From assembly GCA_023415595.1 (NCBI GenBank), contig JAEZJW010000142.1, positions 1 through 64,000 of the forward strand: 64,000 nt of DNA. Reading direction: 5' to 3'. Positions 41,843 through 49,601 of this stretch are shown here, one piece after another. The DNA comes from Bacillota bacterium. GTDB taxonomy: Bacteria > Bacillota > Clostridia > Lachnospirales > Lachnospiraceae. The position numbers and the translations under genes are program-made. Under the pieces are notes generated by a model. The model had not been told where the DNA came from. It made no database searches and saw only the letters and a list, made by a program, of their open reading frames with translations. Position 1 is the first letter of the stretch; each line of letters starts with the position of its first letter.

Positions 41843-41888
41843 AGGCTGTTACGAATCCTTATCCGTTTTGGGGATTTCGTAACAGCCT
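41843..41888 (+). terminator. Terminator after the DUF368 gene
   Basis: A 16-bp imperfect stem AGGCTGTTACGAATCC/GGATTTCGTAACAGCCT, followed by CTCTTTC. It may work only partly. Confidence 0.65.
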
Positions 41889-41949
41889 CTTTCGTACAGG
41901 AGCCAAGTGCCGGATAACCGATTACTCCATACCATCTCGTAAAGCAGGC

Positions 41950-41977
41950 ACAATAACGGAAGGCTGACCATATGATA
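41950..41977 (+). promoter_or_regulatory. Sigma-K-like promoter of the multicopper oxidase gene
   Basis: CATATGATA (41969-41977) matches the sigma-K -10 form CATANNNTA, and AC (41950-41951) stands 17 bases upstream as in the short sigma-K -35. No sigma-A promoter was seen. Confidence 0.5.
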
Positions 41978-42007
41978 TCCTGTAATCTATCATAAAGGAA
42001 GAATTGT

Positions 42008-43924
42008 ATGCTTTATTCCGAAACCAAAAATAAATACTATAAGATAAAGCATAGCATTCATAAAGTCACCGGTGCTGTCTTAAAGAGACATGATCCTGCA
42101 CCCAAGGTGAAGCTGGATCCTATGATCATTCCTAAGTATGTGAATCAACTGGAAAAGCCGCCGGTTTTTAAGCCATATAGCACCTGGACCCACGAAACCA
42201 ATCGAGGTAAAAAAAGGAAGAGGATGCATAATTACTGCGTCGATATCGGGGTAACCAGGCAGCAGATGCTCCCTATGGGATTTCCAAAAACAAAGGTCTA
42301 TGGTTATGGGGGTGTAACCGTTCATCCGGATACAGGTAAGACCGGTTATACCATATGTTCACCCGGCCCCACCTTTGAAGCCCGAAGAGGAACACCGGTA
42401 ACGGTGAAATGGAACAACCGGATTAGGGGGAAGCATTTGCTTGCGGTTGATCCGACTCTGCACTGGGCTAATCCTAACCATATGCCGATGGACCCTCCGA
42501 AACCCTGGCCTCCATATCCGCCGGGATTTTGGGAAGCACAGAAGCCGGTACCCACAGTAACGCACCTCCATGGAGGCGAAGTTCCTTCGGAGAGTGACGG
42601 GCATCCGGAGGCATGGTTCACCTTTGATAAGCACCATGGTCCGGCTTATGCATCCCGGGAGTATCATTATCCGAATGAACAGGAAGCAGCTACTTTGTGG
42701 TATCACGATCACACCCTTGGAATGACCAGGCTGAATGTATATGCGGGGCTGGCAGGCCTCTATCTGTTACGTGACGGCAGAAAGAACAGACACCTCAAGC
42801 ATTATACAGAAGGAAGACTCAATCTTCCGCAGGGGAAGCATGAGATGCCTTTGATACTTCAGGATAAGCTATTTAATACCGATGGCTCAATTCTATTTAA
42901 TAACAGGGGCAATACACCGGAGGTTCATCCTTATTGGGCTCCTGGTTTTTCCGGCGATACTATGGTAGTGAATGGCAAGGTCTGGCCGAACCTTAACGTG
43001 GACCGATGCCAATATCGATTCCGCGTTCTGAATGCATCCAATACCCGATTTTATAACCTGTTTCTGTCCAACGGTATGGAGTTTACACAGATAGGCTCTG
43101 ACGGAGGCATATTGAATAAGGCAGTCAGGCGATATGAGCTTCTGCTAGCACCAGGGGAACGTGCAGATATTCTGGTGGATTTCTCGAAGACGGAACCGGG
43201 AACTAAGATCAGGCTCTTAAATGATGCAAGAAATCCCTATCCGTTCGGACCTAAGCCAAATCCGGATACAGTGGGCCAGATCCTTCAGTTCACAGTGCCC
43301 TCAGACGCTCCAAACCCGGTAAAACCACCGAAGCTGCCGAATAGATTGAATTGTATCCAGACGCTGGCCCCGAACGTCTCGAAGAGAATCCTGACACTGA
43401 ACGATATTGCCGGTCCAGCCGGTCCTGTTGCTATGTTCCTGAACGGACAGAGGTGGTCGGCTCATGTTACGGAGAAGCCCCGGGTAGGTTCGACAGAGGA
43501 TTGGGAGATTGTCAGTATGACGGCCGGTGCTCATCCGATTCATATCCATCTGATCCAATTTCAAGTTTTGAACAGACAGAATATAAAATCGATTGAGTAT
43601 GCACAACGATGGAGGGAAGTAAACGGTCCGTTGCCTCTGCATCATCCGCCTCTGGCCATTCCGATAGAGCCATACCTGCTCGCTAAGCCGATACCTCCGG
43701 ACGAGAATGAGAAGGGTTGGAAGGATACGGTCATCATTAATCCGGGGCAGATCACCAGAATCAGGATTCGTTTTGCTCCTCAGGGTGTCATGAACTGTCA
43801 GGTGGAGCCGGGAGATAATGATTTCCCGTTCTCGCCCTGCGAAGGTCCTGGATATGTATGGCATTGCCATTTATTGGACCACGAGGACAATGAGATGATG
43901 AGACCGATGAAGCTTGTTCCATAA
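42008..43924 (+). CDS. CotA-like multicopper oxidase
   Basis: This 638-residue protein has three cupredoxin domains and the four copper-binding motifs: THLHGGEVPSESDGHPEAW near residue 180, LWYHDHTLGM near 232, HPIHIHLIQFQVL near 517 and WHCHLLDHEDNEMM near 617, which gives the His-Cys-His with Met axial ligand of the type 1 site. It resembles the Bacillus CotA laccase and bilirubin oxidases. There is no signal peptide, as for CotA, and the N-terminal 60 residues are basic and extended. In an anaerobe it is likely a spore-coat protein, supported by the sigma-K-like promoter. The reductant used in the cell is unknown. Confidence 0.9.
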   Translation: MLYSETKNKYYKIKHSIHKVTGAVLKRHDPAPKVKLDPMIIPKYVNQLEKPPVFKPYSTWTHETNRGKKRKRMHNYCVDIGVTRQQMLPMGFPKTKVYGYGGVTVHPDTGKTGYTICSPGPTFEARRGTPVTVKWNNRIRGKHLLAVDPTLHWANPNHMPMDPPKPWPPYPPGFWEAQKPVPTVTHLHGGEVPSESDGHPEAWFTFDKHHGPAYASREYHYPNEQEAATLWYHDHTLGMTRLNVYAGLAGLYLLRDGRKNRHLKHYTEGRLNLPQGKHEMPLILQDKLFNTDGSILFNNRGNTPEVHPYWAPGFSGDTMVVNGKVWPNLNVDRCQYRFRVLNASNTRFYNLFLSNGMEFTQIGSDGGILNKAVRRYELLLAPGERADILVDFSKTEPGTKIRLLNDARNPYPFGPKPNPDTVGQILQFTVPSDAPNPVKPPKLPNRLNCIQTLAPNVSKRILTLNDIAGPAGPVAMFLNGQRWSAHVTEKPRVGSTEDWEIVSMTAGAHPIHIHLIQFQVLNRQNIKSIEYAQRWREVNGPLPLHHPPLAIPIEPYLLAKPIPPDENEKGWKDTVIINPGQITRIRIRFAPQGVMNCQVEPGDNDFPFSPCEGPGYVWHCHLLDHEDNEMMRPMKLVP

Positions 43925-43955
43925 GCTCTTTGGAGCTCTTAATACACATTCTGTA

Positions 43956-44000
43956 AGAGAGGAAGGATTCCGTTAAATTACTGGGATCCTTCCTCTCTTT
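43956..44000. terminator. Two-way terminator between convergent genes
   Basis: A perfect 13-bp stem (43956-43968 with 43986-43998) around a 17-base loop. A short T-run (TTTGTT) follows on the plus strand; the minus side has only TTACAG. Confidence 0.8.
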
Positions 44001-44040
44001 GTTAATGCATGATAAATATAACCCCTTATTATCTGAATTA

Positions 44041-45024
44041 TCACAGGCTTCCTAAGACAGAACGGACTGCCCCCATCTGCTCTGCGGTCAGTGGACCGAA
44101 TTCCATGGCCTTCGCATTCTCCTCCACCTGCTTCACTGTTTTGAAGCCCGGAATCGGAATGGTTGCATTGCTTTTTGCCCAAATCCAGGACAGGGAGCCT
44201 TGGGCAGGAGTCCTGCCGCCGATGGTCAGGATGTCACGGACAGAATCGAGGGTTCTTATGGCTTCCTCGGCAGGCCTTCCCTCCCGGAAGAGATTATCAG
44301 CCCATAAGTGCCCTGCTCCTCTGACATCCTCCCTGGAGAGGAAGGAGGTACGATCATATTTACCGCTCAGCAATCCCATGGCAAGGGGACTACGGTTAAT
44401 GCTGGCCAGATGCTTCTCCTCACAAAAGGTCACCAGATAATCAAAATCTTCAATGATATTCAGTCTATGCTGGATGGCACTGCAATTATCCTGCTCTGCA
44501 AATAGCTTGGCACCGCCTAGAAGATCCGTACTCCAGCCGTAGGTCCGGATCTTGCCCTTATCAACCAGCCGGTTCAGAGCTTCGTGGACGGCGCTGATTT
44601 CTGAGATGCTGATTTCCCAGACATGGAGCTGATACAGATCGATATAGTCGGTCTTCAGCCTCTTCAAGGATGCCTCGCAGGCCCGCTCGATGTAGTCGGG
44701 AGTTACATTGTAGCCCTGAAGGGTCTTGGTGGCTTCGTTTCCGAAATAACCGAACTTCGTTGCGATGACAGCCTGGCTTCTTCTTCCCTCCAGCGCCTTG
44801 CCGATGACCTCCTCACTATGGCCGATGCCGTAAGCGTCCGAGGTATCCAAAAAGTTAATCCCCAGATGAAGGGCGGCATGGATCGCGCGGATGGATTCCG
44901 CATCCTCTACCTGGCCATACCCGTCAATCTTCCCATCCATATAGAACTGTCCCCCAATTGCCCAGCAGCCTAATCCCATGGGACTGACTTCAATACCCGA
45001 TCTCCCTAAAACTCTTTTTTTCAT
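44041..45024 (-). CDS. Aldo/keto reductase
   Basis: This 327-residue NAD(P)H-dependent oxidoreductase has the family's tetrad: Asp and Tyr in FLDTSDAYGIGHSEE near residue 60, Lys in VIATKFGYFG near 85 and His in LYQLHVWEI near 130. The C-terminal IPIPGFKTVKQVEENAKAM segment binds the coenzyme phosphate. AAAGGAGGTAA precedes the ATG at 45024; a frame open to 45189 crosses the promoter. The gene shares a TetR-type palindrome with the regulator upstream and is probably its target, perhaps for detoxifying an aldehyde or ketone. Confidence 0.93.
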   Translation of the reverse strand: MKKRVLGRSGIEVSPMGLGCWAIGGQFYMDGKIDGYGQVEDAESIRAIHAALHLGINFLDTSDAYGIGHSEEVIGKALEGRRSQAVIATKFGYFGNEATKTLQGYNVTPDYIERACEASLKRLKTDYIDLYQLHVWEISISEISAVHEALNRLVDKGKIRTYGWSTDLLGGAKLFAEQDNCSAIQHRLNIIEDFDYLVTFCEEKHLASINRSPLAMGLLSGKYDRTSFLSREDVRGAGHLWADNLFREGRPAEEAIRTLDSVRDILTIGGRTPAQGSLSWIWAKSNATIPIPGFKTVKQVEENAKAMEFGPLTAEQMGAVRSVLGSL

Positions 45025-45115
45025 GTGAATTACCTCCTTTATATTCAAGTACGCGCGAACGTACCTGTGATTGGGTTTGTTACTAATCGCCGATAGCGAA
45101 AGGTGTGTCACAATA

Positions 45116-45144
45116 AATATAAACCTACCGGTTGGTAGTTTAAA
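45116..45144 (-). promoter_or_regulatory. TetR-type operator inside the reductase promoter
   Basis: On the minus strand TTTAAA (45144-45139), a 17-base spacer and TATATT (45121-45116). The operator CTACCGGTTGGTAG (45125-45138) fills most of the spacer, so bound repressor would block RNA polymerase. Confidence 0.85.
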
Positions 45145-45204
45145 TAGCAGAAAGTATGGAGTGCAGATATGATTGCTTTGGAACTGCACTCCTTAACATC
45201 AGGT

Positions 45205-45798
45205 TTATTCAGCCTTCACACCCTCCCAGAAAACATGAAAGCATTCCTCCATATCCTTAAGCCCCTGCTCCTTCTTCATCAGATCGGCAGATAGGCCGAT
45301 ACAGGTCAGAACATAATAATAGGATTTTGCCATAGAAACAGCTCCCAGTGGCCGGAGCTCCTTACGGCGTATGGCCTCCTCCATAACAACAGAAAGCTGA
45401 GTTATAAAGGCATTCTCGACCTCCATTGTTTGGGTAATGATTTCCTCCCTCATAGTGGCGGGAGGGAAGTAATACATACGGTTCCAGAAATCCATCGCAG
45501 TATTATTCCAGTTGTATGAGATATATTTATCATAGATTACGGTAAGGCGCTGCTTAATCGGTAAGTCCGCTGCCTCAGTAAGTATTTCCTTTAATTTGAC
45601 CTGATAATTGATAAGGATCTGTCTGAAGAGAGCACGAAAGATATCCTCCTTACTTTTAAAATGAAAATAGAGAGAGGCTTTATTTATTCCTACCTCTGAA
45701 GCAATTTTCTCCATCCGCGCTCCTTCAAAACCATTTTCAGCAAAGATTTGAAGAGCTGTCTGAAGGATTCGTTCCTTTGTTACAGAACCGTTGCCCAT
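45205..45798 (-). CDS. TetR family transcriptional repressor
   Basis: This 197-residue regulator has the TetR helix-turn-helix at residues 8-53 (ERILQTALQIFAENGFEGA, IASEVGINKASLYFHFKSKE) and a variable helical ligand domain after it. GGAGGAAACAG lies ahead of the ATG. Two near-identical palindromes, one in its own promoter and one in that of the aldo/keto reductase, mark the two probable targets. The ligand is unknown. Confidence 0.92.
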   Translation of the reverse strand: MGNGSVTKERILQTALQIFAENGFEGARMEKIASEVGINKASLYFHFKSKEDIFRALFRQILINYQVKLKEILTEAADLPIKQRLTVIYDKYISYNWNNTAMDFWNRMYYFPPATMREEIITQTMEVENAFITQLSVVMEEAIRRKELRPLGAVSMAKSYYYVLTCIGLSADLMKKEQGLKDMEECFHVFWEGVKAE

Positions 45799-45822
45799 GT
45801 CTGTTTCCTCCTATAGATTAAA

Positions 45823-45873
45823 CTACCATTTGGTAGGCAATCTCATTGTAATTCCTTTCCTCTGATATGTCAA
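45823..45873 (-). promoter_or_regulatory. Promoter and operator of the TetR gene
   Basis: On the minus strand TTGACA (45873-45868), 17-base spacer, TACAAT (45850-45845), then the perfect palindrome CTACCATTTGGTAG (45836-45823) at about the transcription start. The half-sites CTACC/GGTAG are those of the operator at 45125. Confidence 0.88.
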
Positions 45874-45978
45874 CTATTTTTACCAATAATCTTCTGTTTT
45901 GAATTTGTAAAAATACTAGATATTTCCATTTGTATCATGTATAATAATTGGTACAAGAAATTAAGAAGGAGGAAAAAA

Positions 45979-46839
45979 ATGAAACATACCAAACGATTAT
46001 TACAGATGCTGGCGCTTGTAATGGCATTAGCCGTTCTATCGCCTTCTATTATACCCTTAAGCTATTCATCTGTTGCACAGGCAGCTACGATAAAGCTTAG
46101 TAAGAAGACCCTTACACTTGAGGTTGGTAAATCACAAACGCTGAAGATCACGGGGACGACGGCCAAGGTAACCTGGTCATCCAGTAATAAATCCGTTGCT
46201 ACGGTAAGTACGAAGGGTAAGGTCACCGCCAAGAAGGCAGGGAAAGCTACCATCACAGCCACTGTCAGCAAGAAAAAGTACAACTGTATCGTAACTGTGA
46301 AAAAGGCAGAAAGCCAGTCCGTCAAGAATGCACCGTTCACTGCCCAGGAGACTACACTCGGGCACATCAGGTTCGTATATCCGAAGGATTGGACGAATAA
46401 TGTCGTTATGGATGAAGCCAGTCAGGCAATGTCTATGCTTTATCCGAGCAGCGCAAATATATTTGAAGGAACCTCCAATATTGCAATCGTGATTTCGGAG
46501 ACCGGTATGGCAAAACCTGAGCTGAGCGATGTACAGGAGTTCATTGACAGTACTTATACGCAGGAATATCTTGCAGAGCAGTATGGGTTAGCCCTGAATG
46601 CAACCATTTCGAATCTTAAAACTAGTGAATATAAAGCAAATCAGGGTATTGCCTTTAAAGTAGAATTCGATACCACTGTCACAGAGGGAGCATCCATTAC
46701 GATGCACCAGTGCATCTATGCACTCTTTTTGGATAGTTACATGTTTATTTTATCAGCCACCGATATAGGGAACGGCAAGGAGCTGAAGCTTACTGAGATT
46801 GCAGAATATATGGTGAATACCGCAACGGTAGTAAAATAG
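45979..46839 (+). CDS. Secreted protein with bacterial Ig-like (Big_2) domain
   Basis: This 286-residue protein has a Sec signal peptide (basic start, LLQMLALVMALAVLSPSIIP, cleavage near VAQAAT) and then one Big_2 domain (KLSKKTLTLEVGKSQTLKI, VTWSSSNKSVATVS, GKVTAKKAGKATITATVS) at about residues 38-115. The C-terminal 165 residues (HIRFVYPKDWTNN) look like a PsbP-type/lipoprotein-like domain of unknown role. It is likely bound to the cell surface or released. AAGGAGG precedes the ATG at 45979; an earlier frame from 45937 includes the ribosome site. It stands alone, ended by its own terminator. Confidence 0.82.
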   Translation: MKHTKRLLQMLALVMALAVLSPSIIPLSYSSVAQAATIKLSKKTLTLEVGKSQTLKITGTTAKVTWSSSNKSVATVSTKGKVTAKKAGKATITATVSKKKYNCIVTVKKAESQSVKNAPFTAQETTLGHIRFVYPKDWTNNVVMDEASQAMSMLYPSSANIFEGTSNIAIVISETGMAKPELSDVQEFIDSTYTQEYLAEQYGLALNATISNLKTSEYKANQGIAFKVEFDTTVTEGASITMHQCIYALFLDSYMFILSATDIGNGKELKLTEIAEYMVNTATVVK

Positions 46840-46850
46840 ATTTAAACGAA

Positions 46851-46889
46851 AGAAGCCTTCGGCCCAAAAGCACAGAGGCTTCTTTTTTT
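46851..46889 (+). terminator. Terminator after the Ig-like protein gene
   Basis: AGAAGCCT (46851-46858) pairs with AGGCTTCT (46875-46882), followed by T7. Confidence 0.9.
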
Positions 46890-47130
46890 GCGCAAACTCG
46901 TCTCCGAACTATCGAAACTAACAAAGCGTGATTTTTCTGGATGGTGAAACTGCTGAATATGACACGACAAAATAATTAAATAACACTAGTAATTTCCAAA
47001 TTATGGGTTTATAATATCTGATGTAGCACATTAATGTGGGGGATTTACATAGGAAGGACTGTCAGCGCTACAGGCTGCCGATCTCTGAAGACCGGGCAGC
47101 TTAGTTAAAAAAGGCAGGAGGAACAGGGAT
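46890..47130 (+). other. Leader region of the VTC-CotH gene group
   Basis: No gene is seen. A TATAAT stands near 47010. A hairpin GCTGCC/GGCAGC (47074-47079 with 47095-47100) lies 30 bases before the first gene of the group. I could not match a known riboswitch. Confidence 0.45.
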
Positions 47131-47862
47131 ATGGGTCAGTTTAAAGGGACCTTTCAACGATATGAGGAGAAGTACTTATTAAATGAGATGCAATATGAGA
47201 AGATCATTCAGAAACTTAATGATAAGCTTACGGTGGACGAGTATGGCAGGACCTCCATCTGTAATATTTATTTTGACACACCGGATCACAGACTGATCAG
47301 GACCTCCCTTGATAAACCGGTATATAAGGAGAAGCTGCGGCTTAGAAGCTATGGGACACCCTCCGGGAGTGATACAGTATATGTGGAGCTTAAGAAGAAA
47401 TATAAGGATGTGGTCTACAAAAGACGTGTAAAGATGGATCTGGTTACTGCCGAGCGCTATCTGTATGATTACGTTCATCCTGCCAAGGTATCTCAGATCC
47501 TGAGGGAGATTGATTGGTTCCTTTCATTTTACCCTAACCTGCAGCCGTCTATGTACATATCCTATGACAGGGTTGCCATGTATGGCATTGAAGACCCCGA
47601 ACTAAGAGTTACCTTTGACTGGAACATACTTTATAGGAAGGAAGAGCTTTGGCTGGAAAGCGGAGCCTGGGGCAATCCGATCCTCCCGGAAGGAGGGCGG
47701 CTGATGGAGATAAAAATGCCCGGCTCCATGCCGCTCTGGTTATCCCATATTTTGAACGAACTAAGGATATTCCCTGTCTCCTTCTCCAAGTATGGAAGGG
47801 GATATCAGCTCTCACTTCTCGAAAATCATAAAGTACGTAAAGGGGGCATTCTATATGCTTAA
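47131..47862 (+). CDS. VTC-domain protein (polyphosphate polymerase fold)
   Basis: This 243-residue protein matches the VTC domain, the beta-barrel tunnel of the yeast vacuolar polyphosphate polymerase. The lining basic and acidic residues are visible: RYEEKYLLNE near residue 9, IYFDTPDHRLIR near 47, EKLRLRSYG near 66, YVELKKKYKDVVYKRRV near 80, SYDRVAMYG near 143, LMEIKMPGSMPLW near 192 and the final SKYGRGYQ. It may make polyphosphate or a related phosphate polymer, or bind it. AGGAGG precedes the ATG. It is translationally coupled to the DUF4956 gene (ATGCTTAA overlap) and heads a group ending in CotH kinases. Confidence 0.9.
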   Translation: MGQFKGTFQRYEEKYLLNEMQYEKIIQKLNDKLTVDEYGRTSICNIYFDTPDHRLIRTSLDKPVYKEKLRLRSYGTPSGSDTVYVELKKKYKDVVYKRRVKMDLVTAERYLYDYVHPAKVSQILREIDWFLSFYPNLQPSMYISYDRVAMYGIEDPELRVTFDWNILYRKEELWLESGAWGNPILPEGGRLMEIKMPGSMPLWLSHILNELRIFPVSFSKYGRGYQLSLLENHKVRKGGILYA

Positions 47863-48520
47863 TTCTGTTTTAAAGGATACCTTCTCATTGGAGATTTTTA
47901 TCATCTGTTTACTCTGTTCTGTATTGTTGGGAAGCCTGCTTGCCCTGGTTCATAAGAGATTTAACACCAGCAGCAAGGGCTTTATCATTACGTTAGCTAT
48001 TCTTCCTTCTATTGTCCAGATGGTAATAATCATGGTAAATGGCAATCTTGGCACGGGAGTTGCTGTGATGGGTGCTTTCAGCCTGGTCCGCTTCCGGTCT
48101 ATTCCCGGGAATGCCCGGGAAATTAATAGCATCTTTCTTGCCATGGCCGTTGGCCTTGCAACAGGAATGGGTTATCTGGCCACTGCCGGGATATTTGTTG
48201 TTATCATCTGCGGTATCAGTATCCTGTATAATCTGACAGCCTTTGGCGAGCCGACGCACAGGATGAAGGAGCTTAAGATCACAATTCCTGAAACGCTGGA
48301 TTACAGCGGAGTTTTTGATGATTTATTCGAACAATATTTAAAGAGACAGGAGCTGATTCAGGTGAAAACCTCAGGTATGGGTAGCCTGTATAAATTAACA
48401 TACCGGATTACCTTCAAGAATCCGGCGCAGGAGAAAGCTCTGATTGATGATTTGCGCTGCAGGAACGGTAACCTTGAAATCACCTGCGGCAGAGTAGCCT
48501 ACAATAGCGAAGAGCTATGA
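47855..48520 (+). CDS. DUF4956 membrane protein
   Basis: This 221-residue protein has about four membrane helices in the first 130 residues (FIICLLCSVLLGSLLALVH, FIITLAILPSIVQMVIIMV, INSIFLAMAVGLATGMGYL, GIFVVIICGISILYNL) and a soluble C-terminal domain. The GAFSLVRFRSIPGNAREINSIF segment (cited as FSLVRFRSIPGNA) is diagnostic of DUF4956. The family almost always travels with VTC-domain and CotH-type genes, so it may be a partner of the polymerase in the membrane. The start overlaps the VTC stop by eight bases. The function is not known. Confidence 0.88.
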   Translation: MLNSVLKDTFSLEIFIICLLCSVLLGSLLALVHKRFNTSSKGFIITLAILPSIVQMVIIMVNGNLGTGVAVMGAFSLVRFRSIPGNAREINSIFLAMAVGLATGMGYLATAGIFVVIICGISILYNLTAFGEPTHRMKELKITIPETLDYSGVFDDLFEQYLKRQELIQVKTSGMGSLYKLTYRITFKNPAQEKALIDDLRCRNGNLEITCGRVAYNSEEL

Positions 48521-48536
48521 GGAAAGGAAGGATAGC

Positions 48537-49538
48537 ATGTTAAAAAGATTAAGCCTTTCAGTGATAATACTTCTGGCTATCGTAACAGTACTCGTCGGCT
48601 GTTCCGCTAAGAAGGAAATCAAGGCAAATAGTATTAATGATGGAGAGGACGCAGTAAAAGCGAGCGCGGACATAGAGAATAGCACTATGAATCCCGGAGC
48701 CGGTACACAGGCTGCTGCGGTAGTGATGACTCCGGTATCGGTGGCTGGCCCCTTTGGATCCTCAGCAGTTATAGTGAATACAGAGTTTTCAGACCGGGAT
48801 GTCAGGATGACATATGAGGACAGCTCCGCTACCCATATTACTCTGGATGGGACTGATATTCGTATAGAGGGAGAAGGCGCAGTGGCTTCTGACGGGCTTC
48901 TGACGATTAATTCCGAAGGTACCTATGTATTAACCGGAACCCTGACAGACGGACGGCTGATCGTCGATGCCGGGGACGAGGATAAAATCCAGATCGTGTT
49001 ACATGGTGTTAATATTAACTGCAAAGACAATGCTCCGATATATATTAAGAAAGCGGATAAGGTATTCCTTACCCTTCAGGAGAATACGGAAAATACTCTG
49101 ACTGATGGAAAAGAATATAATCAAGAGGATGGGGACAATGTGGACGGAGTCATATTCAGCCGGGCTGACCTGACGCTGAATGGGGCTGGGAGCTTGAATA
49201 TTACGGGTAACTATAAGCATGGGCTGGTTTCCAAGGACGAGCTGTTGATTACCGGAGGAACCTATCATATCACAGCTGTTAAGGATACGATAAGCGGCAA
49301 GGATTGTGTTATGATCAGGGACGGAAGCTTCCTTCTGAATTCTCAGACAGGGAAGGGGATTGAATCTAAGAATGAGGATGATAACACCAGAGGATATGTC
49401 TATATCTGCGGTGGAAGCATTAAAATTACCAACTGCAGGAAAGGCATCGACAGTACGGTGATAGCTGTAGCCGGAGGCGTTCTTGATATTACAGCATCGG
49501 AGGAAGACACCGAATCATCCGGTGAAGTCAGCCAGTAG
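48537..49538 (+). CDS. Lipoprotein with DUF4353 carbohydrate-binding domain (Cthe_2159-like)
   Basis: This 333-residue protein has a lipoprotein signal (LAIVTVLVGCSAK, Cys near residue 22), a linker, and a right-handed parallel beta-helix of the DUF4353 family known from Clostridium thermocellum Cthe_2159, which binds cellulose-like and acidic glycans. Motifs are ITLDGTDIRIEG, GTYVLTGTLTDGRLIV near 142 and VDGVIFSRADLTLNGAGSLNI near 222, with YKHGLVSKDELLITGGTYHI next. It ends with a short Glu/Ser tail; typical family members have more turns, so it may be a shortened version. It sits between the membrane protein and the CotH genes. Confidence 0.83.
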   Translation: MLKRLSLSVIILLAIVTVLVGCSAKKEIKANSINDGEDAVKASADIENSTMNPGAGTQAAAVVMTPVSVAGPFGSSAVIVNTEFSDRDVRMTYEDSSATHITLDGTDIRIEGEGAVASDGLLTINSEGTYVLTGTLTDGRLIVDAGDEDKIQIVLHGVNINCKDNAPIYIKKADKVFLTLQENTENTLTDGKEYNQEDGDNVDGVIFSRADLTLNGAGSLNITGNYKHGLVSKDELLITGGTYHITAVKDTISGKDCVMIRDGSFLLNSQTGKGIESKNEDDNTRGYVYICGGSIKITNCRKGIDSTVIAVAGGVLDITASEEDTESSGEVSQ

Positions 49539-49601
49539 CTAAACCGAGCAGGTATAACCAGACTTTTTGAGCGAGGCAAGGTTTTAGGGGGATGAAAAAT
49601 T

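Noticed and set aside
46890..47130. Cyclic-di-GMP or other known riboswitch ahead of the VTC gene
   Set aside because: Only a simple hairpin was seen; the conserved bases of the GEMM motif are missing.
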